A stretch of 64,000 nucleotides of DNA from Erigeron canadensis (taxonomy: Eukaryota > Streptophyta > Magnoliopsida > Asterales > Asteraceae): assembly GCF_010389155.1 (NCBI RefSeq), contig NC_057768.1, positions 13,018,501 through 13,082,500 on the forward strand. Reading direction: 5' to 3'. Shown here one piece after another: positions 33,599 to 44,755 of this stretch; positions within the stretch are counted from its first letter, which is position 1, and the number at the start of each line of letters is the position of its first letter. Made by a program: the position numbers and the translations under genes. The notes under the pieces were generated by a model. The model was not told where the DNA came from, did not search any database, and saw only the letters and a list, made by a program, of their open reading frames with translations.

Positions 33599-33782
33599 TT
33601 TGTCCATCTAATTTATTTTGAGTTAATTGTAGTTAGCTGTAGACGTAGACTATCAAAATAGTTTTTTAAAAAATAACATCTTGTCAAAGTGTCACATGGT
33701 GAAGTTGTAGCTAGAGGCAATGAGTTCTGGACTTCCTAGCATATATTTTTGCAGATATTATTTAAAAAATAACATCTTGTCA
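33599..33782 (+). other. F: internal remnant with a duplicated filler next to the truncated 3' LTR
   Basis: The phrase TTAAAAAATAACATCTTGTC occurs at about 33664-33684 and again at about 33761-33781. It ends exactly where LTR similarity begins. No coding sequence is present. Confidence 0.7.
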
Positions 33783-35724
33783 ACGTAAGTAAAATACGTT
33801 TATTGGGTAGAGTTTTAATCAACTAGACATGTTTCAGGGAAGCTCGAAATACTCGCACCTTTCGCATCTTGTTCATATAAAGAATTACCGATTATTATAA
33901 AAATAACGATAACATATTTTTGAAACTTGGCAACTACTGTTTTAATGAGTTTGAACTCAAAGTAGTTTTACAGGGTACTGAAGGATTATAAGTTTAAATG
34001 ATATAGTTTTAGAAACAGAAGCATTAAATTTTGTTAATGGAAGTTTACTCACTACGCGAGGAAGATGAAACTGATTAAATGGGTTTTGCAAGTCTCATGA
34101 TCGAGACTTAGTTGCTGGTAGATATCATTTTTATTAGATTTATTTAAGTAGCTAGGATACTACATGACCATGAAATTAATGTACTTTGCTAGGAATTTTG
34201 TAAACCTCAAACAGCATGTCATGTGGTGCAGTTATATAAATGAATTATCTCATGTATAGATTAATTAGTTTTAGACTAGTTAAATAACTTACATGAATAA
34301 TATTGTCTTATCTTATTTAAAAGTTTAGGTATTCAGACATTGAAGAATAACGAGTCGACTTGCGTTATTATCTTGTTTAAGGTAAGATAACTACCTTTTG
34401 ATACAAGGAACACAACGAGAACTTCGTTTTCATAATTAACAATGGTTAAAGCCCTTTTCATACGCTTGTTAAGTTATGGGAATTTCGGGAGGGCTTATGG
34501 TTGATTTTATGCATGCTATGCCTTAGTTAACTTTAGTTATTAGTGTAATGCATGCTTTAGCTTATGATGATTGATATGTTTAACTTGGTTGCTTATGGCT
34601 GTTATATTGTTATGGTTGACATGGTTGATTTAGATTGTGATTGTATGATTGATGTTTGATTGACCTGTACATGTAGTACACTAGACTGATGTAGGATTGC
34701 AATGATTCACGGTTGCATGACAGGGGCGCTAAAATAATGAGATTGAAACGATTGATGAAACATATGATTGAAACGATTGATAAACTCGAGTATAAATTTA
34801 CGGTTGAAAAGTGTTAAGATTAACCCATGCTAGTCCCGGGAGGGGCTGGTGTACTACGGTTGGTCGGACGGGGTAGTCATGATGCCTCTTATGACATGGT
34901 CACGATTGATTGAGTTTGCCGGGTGGTTAGGACCGATCACAATGCTTTGCTAAACGGCTTTCTCTTGGATTTGGTTATGCCTATCCTTAACGACGCCGAT
35001 GGACCCCGAAAGGACTACCCATCATGTCGGGTGCAAGGTTCCTTGAAAGGTCGAATGACCGCCTATGCACAATCCGCGATTGATTTACTTATGTGTCGTA
35101 AGTCACTACTTAGTTATTGAAGAATGGCATAACCTATGATTGATGATTGAGATTTAAAATGAGATTGATAATGATGATTGATGATATGATTGAGGTTGCT
35201 AGGCACATGTAGGAATGATATCATCCTATTGTGTTATTCGATTGATAGGTGATGATGATTGATATATGCTTGACATGTGAGGATGATTGCTATATGCTTG
35301 ACATGTGGTATCATCCTATTTATAAGATTGATTTAATTGGCAACCTTTTTATACAACATGTTGTTATGTTACTCGGCTTTTAAGCTGACACTTCTTTTGT
35401 TGAAAATGTTGTGTCTCCTTAGGTTAAATATTAAAGCTTGCTTAGAGTGAGGCATGGGTAGATGGTTGTTATGACGAAGACTTATTGTTGCCATAGTTTT
35501 GCCTCATTTACTTAGACGTTCATTTATTATGTTGATCAAGACTTTATTGTCATTTGTTTGCTTATGGATTTCTTGAATTGTCGTTGTGATGCAATAAGTA
35601 ACACCAAAAGTATGTTGACATTTCTGTTAGCAAATGATTATGTTTTAAAAGGGACCTTTCACATTAAATGATTGTTTTGTTTAAAAAATTTTGAAATCCA
35701 TATTTTATAAAGTTGGCTGTTATA
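33783..35724 (+). repeat. 3' LTR of element F, truncated (1942 bp)
   Basis: It is collinear with 22289-24229 of the 5' LTR and lacks its first 765 bp. It ends GCTGTTATA, where the 5' copy has GGTGTTACA. The small open frame within it (34923-35120) is shared with the other LTR as DNA only. Confidence 0.85.
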
Positions 35725-36351
35725 GCACCTCTGAGTTGATTCTTAAGAAAATATTCTTTCTAAGAATAGAAACATTTCTTTCAAAGATAAAATTGAAAAC
35801 TATGAACAACTCGGTGTTCATTCTAAGAAATTTACATTAACCCAATATTTGTTTATTGAAATAAACAACTCTGTATCCTTTTCCTTAAACCGATATCTTT
35901 GTTAAAATCAACTTTCATTTAACTTATGATCTTTTCACTATCGTTTAACTACCTTACTCGTTTATTCGCTGTTCCATAAGAACGTAGTTGAGTCCTCTTG
36001 GAAACTAGATTCTATTCTGACTCTGTCTCTCGTGCAATAGGAACTCTTTATTTAAAACAATACAAATATAAACAAACATATACACAGTTTATGAGACACA
36101 TAACACACACACACACACGAACATAAACGAATAACATAGTTACAAGAGCTAAAGTACTATATTGATTAGATTAGCTTAGCATGTTACATATGCCCACATG
36201 AGAAATAATTCTCTTATTATTAATTATGAACATTGATCCAAGACGATTACCAATATATTTGTCCTCTTAAACACTTGGTACTTCCAGTTTCCTTGTAGTT
36301 TTGTAACACTTTCGACATACCCTGGTCAAGGACAATCACCATGTAACCCGA
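35725..36351. other. B: spacer between elements F and D
   Basis: This is the continuation of the B spacer from 21523. It carries the phrase TTCTTTCAAAGATAAAATTG, close to TTCTTTTAAAGATCAAATTC at 21489-21508. An AC microsatellite lies at 36103-36118. No coding sequence is visible. It ends with the D target site CCCGA (36347-36351). Confidence 0.6.
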
Positions 36352-38852
36352 TGTAACACCCCACCGTTGGCGGAAACATGAGGTGTCATGAAAAGTACAG
36401 CACGACATGGAATTACATAGATACTGCTAAAATGACATGGAATATAATAAATATATTCCTAAAACATGAGTTCAGAGTCATGAAGATGCTGGAACAGCTT
36501 AATACAATAAGTTCATCAACAGGATAGTCCAAGGCACTCAAAGTGTGGCCTTACGATTCAACAACCTGCCTTTAGTAATGATATGTGGCCTTACGGTTAA
36601 ACAACCTGCCTTAAGTTTCAAAGTCTGGTCTTACGGTACCTGCCTCAGTCCAAGTCTCCAATGCAGACAAAAAGCACGTCAATAAGCACGACCATCAAGC
36701 ACATAATCACACACATACAATCAAGAACAAGCACGTCATAAGGCACAAGAAACTCTATACTCACAGGCTCAATATTGAACATGGAATAGAAATCGACAAA
36801 ACTGTTTTAAAAATAAATATACTTTCCACCCCAAAATTTGTAAAAAGAGGGGCTACGAAACTCACCTGAAAGCAGCACAAGTATAGTACCATAAGTCAAC
36901 GAACAAGAACAGGAACAGTCAGTACACTTGAAACACACTCAAAATCTGTCCAACAGTCCTACATTGTCCACAAGTCATCCAGTAAGTACTTACTTAATTG
37001 CACAAGTCCATGTCCTATACTAGTGTCTTGGGAAATGCCATTATGTCTTGTCCAATATCTTAATATATATAATAGTTCTTTTGTGCTTATAAGTTGTCCA
37101 AATAAATAGTTCGTTTAATAATGTCACGTTTTATTGTTTATATCCCGTCAATTCCTCGTATGAACGTCTTTATAAAATATATTAAGTCCGAAAAATCGTA
37201 TAATTTGTACATTGTCTTTACAAAGTCCTTTAATCTTTGCGTTTATATACATATATACATATATTCTAATTAAATTAGTTCTTGTATATATATATATAAT
37301 TGTCCATTTTAAATTAATCCATATATATATACACAAAGGTCCTAATGTCCATATTATTTTGATTTCACGTCATTTTGGATCCAATTATAAACATGGTTCT
37401 AATTAACAAGGACCCAAATCTAAATTTTTTTTTGAAGCCAAACATAAAGAATTTTCAGTTTGACCAACTTTGACCGTCGTGAAAATCGAGAACTAAGACT
37501 AGATTCAAACACCATAACAATCTAAATCACTTTTACAACCCGGATCTATGATAGATCTAACCAAAAACCATCATAACGCATATATATTTTCAGATTTATA
37601 AATTTTCGGCTCATATACTTATGAACAAGAACCAACCTCATAATAAAAACACCAAATCTTATACAAAAGATGATTGTCGAATCTTCAAGGTTTCAAATCC
37701 AAGGATTTCGGACCTAACATCTCTGATTTATGGGATTTCGGACTAGGTTTCCGGATCTATGGTTACACATGAACATAAACACCCGAAAAGTATATAAACA
37801 ATGTAAAAGATTTCGGATTTCAAGAGATTTCCAGACTAAGGTTCAAAGACTTCAAAGATTTTCGGTTCATAGTTCCCGAATCTAAGAGGTTTCGGTTTCT
37901 ACTTTTCAGATCTGCAACGATTTCGGATATATATACCCATATTCATAACAAAACCGAAAAGATTATCTATTTTGGTAGTACTTTTCGGATTCAAAACCAA
38001 GTTTTCATAGCAAAACCGATTTGTATAATCAAAGATGTCATTTTTGAATATAAATATACATATGTAAGAAGAAGTCGGATCTATAAATATATACATATAT
38101 AACGGATTATACATACGTATATAACTTTTAGTTATATAACTTTTTAGATCCAAGTCTATTTACACATGAATCTAACTGACAATACGAAGAATATGTAAGA
38201 AATTCATGATTTTTGTGAAGCATAAACGTTTAGATTCAAAGATCTAAGCATAACTTACCAAAAACTATAAGAAAATAAATAAGGTGATAGCGATTTACGG
38301 AGGGGGCGGCCAAGAGAGAAAAGAAAGAGAGGGAGGAAGAGAGTGTGAGGGAAATGAGGGAATTAGGGTTAGGTTTGAAGTTTTGTTCTTCCATTTCACT
38401 AGGGTTGACCGAAATTGACCCACCTTTGACCCTACTAAAACTCGTTTGACTCGACCATTTAAGAAGACTCGAGACCCGTTAAAATATTTCGTCGACATAT
38501 TTAAATGTAACTTTTCAATAGCTTTCTAACGGATATAAACATGTCCATATTTATTTATTAAATCTTTAATTGATTTAATTTTAAGTATTTCACTTAATTT
38601 GGTATTTCCACAAAACAACTATAGTATTCCTCCTGTTCTCGAGTACACGCACAATTTTCCTAAAGTCTAAATACTCATAAGGCCCGAATAAAACATAAGT
38701 CCACTCATTCCGTTAATAATGCCTTACAGACTAATGACTGGTACGCCCTAAAAATACATATTCTAGTTATAAGGTCACGTACATGAACGTAATGAACTAT
38801 AAATGACCGGAAAAGTACATCGGAAAAATACACTCAGATGACGGTTGTCACA
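36352..38852 (-). repeat. 3' LTR of element D (2501 bp)
   Basis: On the plus strand it starts TGTAACACCCCACCG and ends GGTTGTCACA, next to the purine tract of the element. Its outer 180 bp match both arms of the fold-back at 44009-44750. The part 37680-38000 carries repeated GATTTCGGA-type motifs. A short tandem repeat with GTGTGGCCTTACG and AACAACCTGCC lies at 36540-36620. TA-rich microsatellites lie at 37235-37335. Confidence 0.8.
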
Positions 38853-40157
38853 GCATTACCCCATTAAAAGATATTCCTCCCAAAATTCAACTCGCACTAG
38901 TCCCATTAAACAATTGGGGGTATTGTTTCTTGAATTGATCTTTCCGTTCCTAAATATATTGAGACCCTCGCTTTGAATTCCAACAAACCTTGACAAGTGT
39001 ATACTTGGTTTTCTTTAATTTCCATACCTTGCGATCCACAGTCTCCATACGCTCTTCAACAAAATCAGCTTATCGTCGATCCAGATTTCGTCTATAGGCA
39101 CATGACGATCTTCTTCGGCTAGACATTTTCGAAGATGCGACACATGAAACACGCCGTGAACTCCCTTAAGCTCCTAAGAGAGTTCAATTGATAAGCTACT
39201 TTACCAACTTTTTGAAGTATTTTAAAAGACTCGATATATCGTCGTCTGAGTTTTCCACTCTTGACAAATCTAACCAATCTTATCAAAGAGAAAACCTTAA
39301 GAAGTAAACTTCCCCTACATTGAATTCCAAAGGTCTACGTCTGACGTCAGCACACTACTTTTGACGTTCGCGTGCTAGTCTAAGTCACTCTTTAATCTGA
39401 ATTATTTTCTCAACGGTCTCTTTAGTAAGTTCAGATCCAACCAAACGTCTATCACCAAAGTCAGCCCACGCGACATGTAATCTACGCTCCCGTCTATACA
39501 ATGCCTTGAAAGGTGTCATATTAATACTCGCGTGATAGCTATTATTGTAAGAGGATTCTATCAAATGTAGATGGTTATCTTAGTTACCTCCAAAGTAGGA
39601 CACAGGCTCTCAACATGTCTTCTAAAGTCTGAATTGTACATTCACTCTGATCATCGGATTGAGTATGTACACCGTACTCATATCTATTCTAGTCCCAAAG
39701 GTCTTCTGAAACCCTAGCCAAAACTGAAAATTAAAGCGAGTATCTCTGTCTGAAATAATCGAAAATGGTACACCATGTTTTGATACGACTTCCTTTGCAT
39801 GCTTCTTCACCAATTCCTCTGTGGAGACTTTTTCACGAATGACCAAGAAATGAGCAGACTTTGTCAGTCTATCGACAATCACCCAAATCATATCCTGACC
39901 TTCCTTTGTCCTAGGAAATTTGGTAATAAAATTCATAGTCACACACTCCCACTTCCATTCAGGAATCTCTGGTTGTCCAAGTAACTCAACAGGCTTCCGG
40001 TGTTCCGCTTTCACTCGTAAATACGTCAAGCATTGCCTTACAAACACAGCAACATCCTTTCTCATGCCAGTCCATCAATACAACTCACGTATGTCATGGT
40101 ACATCTTCTAAGTATCCGAATGTACCGAATACATTGAATTATATGTTTCATTCATAA
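38853..40157 (-). pseudogene. D: integrase
   Basis: The best open part (39622-40065) reads a zinc-binding remnant (CLTYLRVKAEHRKPVELLGQ). The integrase core follows with its Asp residues in IVDRLTKSAHFLV and SIISDRDTRFNFQFW. The C-terminal integrase part (38930-39620) can be followed only as DNA similar to E at 50530-51235. The polypurine region (ATTTTGGGAGG, then AATGGGG on the minus strand) lies at 38860-38890. Stops and frameshifts are frequent. It would insert element cDNA; this copy is dead. Confidence 0.72.
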
Positions 40158-41600
40158 TTAATGACCGCATTTCGCTAGTGAAAGGAACCCATAGTTTGTC
40201 CACAAAACACAAATCGTCAGATGTTGTTCAATACCTCTTAATTCTTTCTTAAGAAGTTCTTCAACACTAGAAACCACCGACTGTGCCTCTATAATCTGAT
40301 CTCTAAGACTTCTTTGCACTTTGATACTCATAACACGTACTCGTCTAGGCCTAATTCTTTCCTTACGGCTTAGAGCGTCAGCCACTATATTAGCTTTTCT
40401 TATGTCATAACGAATGTCACAATCGTAGACACTAAGTAACTCAAGCCATCTCCTTTACATCATATTCAGATCTTGCTGATATATGCAGCAGACTTTTGTA
40501 ATTCGTCTAGATTACACACTTGATTCTATACAACTAGTGCCTCCAGCACTTTAATGCAAAAACCACTGCTCCTAACTCCAACTCATGAGTTGTGCAATTC
40601 TTTTCATGAACCTTTAGTTGTCGCGAAACATACACGATCACTTTGCTCCTTTACACGAGTATACAACCTAATCCTTAACACGATGCATCGCAGTACACTA
40701 CCAAAATCATTTGATCCTTCAGACATACTTGAAATCGGCGTATTGCACAACCTATCCTTCAAAATCTGAAACGCCTTTTCATGTTTCTTACCCCAAGCAT
40801 ACGGTCTGTCTTTCTATGTCAATTGCGTTGGCGGCAATGTAATCTTAGAAAAATATTCGATGAATCTTCAATAATAACCTGCCAGACCAAGGAACTGACT
40901 AACCTCAGTCGGCGTCTCTGGCGTTCTCTAATTCTTAACTGAATCAACCTTGCTAGGATCTACATTACATGTATTCCATCCTTGCTCACAACATGCCTCA
41001 AAAGTGTACCTCATTCAGCCAGAATTCACATTTAGAGAACTTTCCATACAGTTTTTCTTTCCTCAACAATTCTAGTACCTTTCTCAAGTGTTCAGTATGT
41101 TCCTCTTTTGCCTTCGAGTAATTCGAAATGTCGTCGGTAAACACAATAACAAAACTTGTCCAAATACGGTCGTCACACTCAATTCATCAAGTCCATGAAC
41201 ATTGTCGGAGCGTTAGTTAATGCAAAGGGCATCACTAAAAATTCGAATCGTCCGTATCTTATCCTAAAAGCGGTTTTTGGTATGTCGTCTTCATGTACAC
41301 GTAATTGAGGATACTATGAACGTAAGTCTATCTCTAGGAACACTTTGTACCTTGGAGCTGGTCAAATAGATCATCAATCCTAGGAGGGGGATAACGATTA
41401 TTAACTGTTAATATATTCAGCTTACGATATTCGATACACATACGAAATGAACCATCTTTCTCTTTGACGAATAGAACCGGTGCTCCTCCCAGTGACTAAC
41501 TAGGTCTAATAGATCCCTTGTCCAGAAGTTAATTGCGTGGCAAATTCTTGTAATTCAGTCGTCGCTAGTCTATAAGGAAATTTTTGCTACCTGAGCTACG
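40158..41600 (-). pseudogene. D: RNase H and reverse transcriptase, heavily decayed
   Basis: Order and fragments match E at 51802-53170. The end of RNase H reads MADALSRKERIRPRRVRVMS (40385 downward). Upstream DNA keeps the pattern of the RNase H Asp/Glu segments (40440-40760) and of RT (40800-41600), including the region of the conserved Asp-Asp pair near 41125. No frame longer than about 75 codons survives on the coding strand. Confidence 0.65.
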
Positions 41601-43417
41601 TTAGGAACAAGACAAATACGACAATCAAGTTGTCAAGACAGAGATAAGTCGGGTAAATCATCAGGGAAGACATCCTGATAGTCACGAGCGACGTGGACAT
41701 TGGTCAAGCTAACCTCATTTATAGACGCACTCATGACACAACCCTCAAAAGACTCAGATCTCTCGCTTTTAATTCCTAGTATCTCGCCATTAGGTAAGGA
41801 TAAGAAAATGGGTTATGCAGAAAAACTTTATCGTCGATTCCTCATAGACCATGAAAAAGATAAGGGATTGGTAATAGTTACGACCTTTTGGAACCTAGTC
41901 TTCTGAATCAAAAGTTATAAGGGTATTCTAATAATTTTTGCACTACATAGTATCGTCGCAACGACCAAAGACATCCAAGTCCATACCAATAATAACGTCA
42001 AAACTCCCTTTTTCAAAAGGTACAAAGTCAATAACGAAAGCATAGTCAATAAGAACTAATGTGCACAATGAATGACCCGGTCTAGTCTAACTAGCTCTCA
42101 GTTAACCATTTGTGCGTCAAAATATATATATGTAAGACTCGGTCTAATATTCAATAAGGAAACAAAACTAGTCGTGACAAAACTATAATCAACCCTCGAG
42201 TCAAAAGAACAGTAGCATAAAGATCATTCAGAAGAAGCTCCCTGTAGCACAATTGAACCGTTACGAGTCTCTGTTGCATTTAGTACGTAAGTACGACCTC
42301 TAGCAGCTTGAACTTGATCGCCTCTATTTCGACGGGTCCAACAATATGTAGTTAAATAGGATGAACTTCCTCTTGACCTATCGTACAACACACTACACCA
42401 ACTCATCAGCCTTAGCCTCTGATCTCAATATAGTCGCTCCTCGAGTACGCGGATGAACAACAACCATAGTCGACCTGAACCATAGGATCAACCTACTAAG
42501 ATACTTCTCGATGCCTTTGCTCTGGGATTAACCAAATGTGAAACAAACATTCACAACTCATTGAAACGTGTAGCGTAACCAACATGATCAGCACTAATCC
42601 TCTTATGCTCCAAAAGTCCTCGATATAACCTTATCAGTTCAGTTGCCATACAGAACTTTCCCGTCAACCACTCCTTAAGATTTTACCTAGACATCGCCTC
42701 AGTCACTACTCTGCCTCTGGCTCGACACTCGCCATTCTACCAAGATAGCGCATCCAAGGTAAAGAAATTTGTCACAAACTGACCCTTTGAACCGGAGTAC
42801 ACCCACTAATGCCAATCACAGCTTCCATCTCTCTAACCCTTGAATAAACTTGACTTCTCCACTTCTGCCGTCATAATCTTTTACACCACAAATCTTGAAG
42901 TTTTTGCAAGTAAATATCTCACACCACTTATAGGCTCTCTTAGTACATTTCCAATACGAACTCTCTCGTCAGCATCTCATAGTATCCACTAGTCTCTTCA
43001 TTTATTGCTTCCTCATACTGTGCATCCCCAGCTTCATTATAAGTCGACCCTTCATTCATCGCATTTCGTGCTAGGATAACTTTGTCGACTTGAATAATCA
43101 CGGCGATCATCTCCGTTTGCAGTAGCTCTCATCTCACCGTTATTCCACACACGTTAGAATATCTCTAGAACGTTAGACGCGATTAAAGGCTCAAAAATGT
43201 CAACGTCTAGGTCACATGTTACACTCAGCAAGCTCTCTCGTCTTATGGTCTAAGGGATGCTATCTAGAACTTAAATGGTGTAAGGGATGCTATCTAGAAC
43301 TTAAATGGTGTAAGGGATGCTATCTAGAACTTAAACTAGTCATGCAATTCACGTCAATGCGATACATATACATATACATATATATACTACTAATTTATAA
43401 CCCTGAATCACAGTTAA
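41601..43417 (-). pseudogene. D: gag-protease region, barely recognisable
   Basis: By position and scattered similarity to E 53172-55265 (for example the segment 41680-41800 against E 53280-53410), this was protease and gag. I cannot trace a continuous frame or a zinc knuckle. A clean tandem repeat lies at 43251-43336. Confidence 0.45.
43251..43336. repeat. Tandem triplet of a 30-bp unit in D
   Basis: The unit contains TAAGGGATGCTATCTAGAAC followed by TTAAATGGTG. Copies are at 43251-43280, 43281-43310 and a partial one at 43311-43336. The visible copies are identical, so the array is recent compared with the decay around it. Confidence 0.88.
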
Positions 43418-44008
43418 AAATGTGGTCCGAATCTAACACCTACATCCGTTGCACTAGTGGTGTATGTATACAGGGTGTATGTATACAGGGTGTACCAGCA
43501 GCTAACCCTCCACACCCCTAGTACATCTAATGCAAGGTCAGATCACGGTACTGGTATGCTCTCTAGGTATTGGCTCGGTATGTATACAGGGTGTACCAGC
43601 GGCTAACCCTCTACCTAACCAACACCCATTAAGCAGCCCAGGGTAGCTACCACACTCTCACTACAAGTGCAATCACTGATGTCAATAACTGTCGCAAGGC
43701 ATGGTGGTAATCATAGAACAGTTGATCAGGCTTTTCTATGATTATCGCTATGTGATACTAGTTAGCGCGATCACTTCATCTTGCTCTAATACACATAAAT
43801 AATCACAATAACACTAAAATCACATAGTCACCAAATGACAGCCATAGTCAAAATAAGCACAGGGATAATAAGTCTCAATAGAACTTGAACTCAAAGTATA
43901 AGTGACGTCAGCACGTCTAGAATGCATCTATAATTCCTATCGTAAATGCTATACGTGGTTCTTAGGTTATAGTCTAGGCTTTTCCACCTATAGTTTAGGC
44001 ATCTATTA
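43418..44008 (-). other. D: 5' leader containing the module shared with E
   Basis: About 360 bp (43418 to about 43790) is closely similar to the E leader (55574 to about 55920). The phrases CTAACACCTACATCCGTTGC, TGTATACAGGGTGTACCAGC, ATGCTCTCTAGGTATTGGC and GTTGATCAGGCTTTTC lie in the same order. The D copy has an extra duplication of TGTATACAGGGTG. The primer site expected before 44009 is missing; E has it at the equivalent place. Confidence 0.78.
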
Positions 44009-44750
44009 TGTAACACCCCACCGTTGGCGGAAACATGAGGTGTCATGAAAAGTACAGCACGACATGGAATTACATAGATACTGCTAAAATGACATGGAAT
44101 ATAATAAATATATTCCTAAAACATGAGTTCAGAGTCATGACGATGCTGGAACAGCTTAATACAATAAGTTCATCAACAAGATAGTCCAAGGCATGTGCGT
44201 TAAAGTCTGACAATAAGCAATGGAGCATAAATATCCGAAGTCCAGTCCTAGCATAAAAGTCTTTATCCCTTAATAGTTTGAGTACCTTGGACTTTACGTG
44301 CTTTGAGACTTGAGTACCTTGACTTATGGCGTAACTCTGCTCTTTATATATTGAACAACTACTTCATTTGTACTTAAAGATTCGACATAAAGCCTATTTC
44401 ACTACTGTGCTTTTTGACTAAAAGCTACGAACTCACCAACCTTTGTGTTGACACGTTTTAGTATACTTTTCCGGTACTCAGACTATTAAGGGATAAAGAC
44501 TTTTATGCTAGGACTGGACTTCGGATATTTATGCTCCATTGTTTATTGTCAGACTTTAAGGCACATGCCTTGGACTATCCTGTTGATGAACTTATTGTAT
44601 TAAGCTGTTCCAGCATCATCATGACTCTGAACTCATGTTTTAGGAATATATTTATTATATTCCATGTCATTTTAGCAGTATCTATGTAATTCCATGTCGT
44701 GCTGTACTTTTCATGACACCTCATGTTTCTGCCAACGGTGGGGTGTTACA
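44009..44750. repeat. D: fold-back (inverted repeat) replacing the 5' LTR
   Basis: Two inverted arms of 278 bp each (44009-44286 and 44473-44750) differ at only about seven positions and flank a 186-bp loop. Both arms begin from the outside with TGTAACACCCCACCG, the LTR terminus. The loop carries a phrase (GAACTCACCAACCTTTGTGT) that occurs inverted in the E 3' LTR near 48002. The outer end of the second arm abuts the intact CCCGA duplication. Confidence 0.85.
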
Positions 44751-44755
44751 CCCGA

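Larger units (their letters stand above)
21524..35724 (+). mobile_element. Element F: non-coding LTR retrotransposon with very large LTRs, host of element H
   Basis: The 5' LTR (21524-24229) starts TGTAACATCC and ends GGTGTTACA. The 3' LTR (33783-35724) matches its last 1.94 kb and ends GCTGTTATA. A primer-site-like sequence follows the 5' LTR at 24233. Flanking 5-mers GCAAC (21519-21523) and GCACC (35725-35729) fit a target duplication with one change. After removing H, only about 1.2 kb of internal sequence remains and none of it codes for a protein. The LTR length and ends point to a gypsy-type origin, either a large non-autonomous derivative or an internally deleted element. Confidence 0.8.
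36352..44750 (-). mobile_element. Element D: decayed Ty3-gypsy retrotransposon with an aberrant 5' end
   Basis: D is flanked by the perfect duplication CCCGA (36347-36351 and 44751-44755). The 3' LTR is 36352-38852. The minus-strand interior (38930 to about 43200) is collinear with the gag-pol of E but full of stops. A non-coding leader (about 43418-44008) precedes the 5' end. The 5' LTR should end GTTGTCACA; instead 44009-44750 is a fold-back whose outer end is an inverted copy of the LTR's other terminus. The element is an old gypsy of the same broad group as E. Confidence 0.82.

Noticed and set aside
34923..35120. 65-codon plus-strand frame
   Set aside because: It lies inside the 3' LTR of F; the 5' LTR copy has a stop within it, so it is not conserved as a protein.
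37148..38498. Small frames in 37148-38498 on both strands
   Set aside because: They lie within the AT-rich LTR of D and are rich in Tyr and Ile from TATA microsatellites.
43216..43521. 101-codon plus-strand frame with repeated WCKGCYLEL
   Set aside because: It is produced by the 30-bp tandem triplet and the leader repeat of D. The element codes on the other strand.
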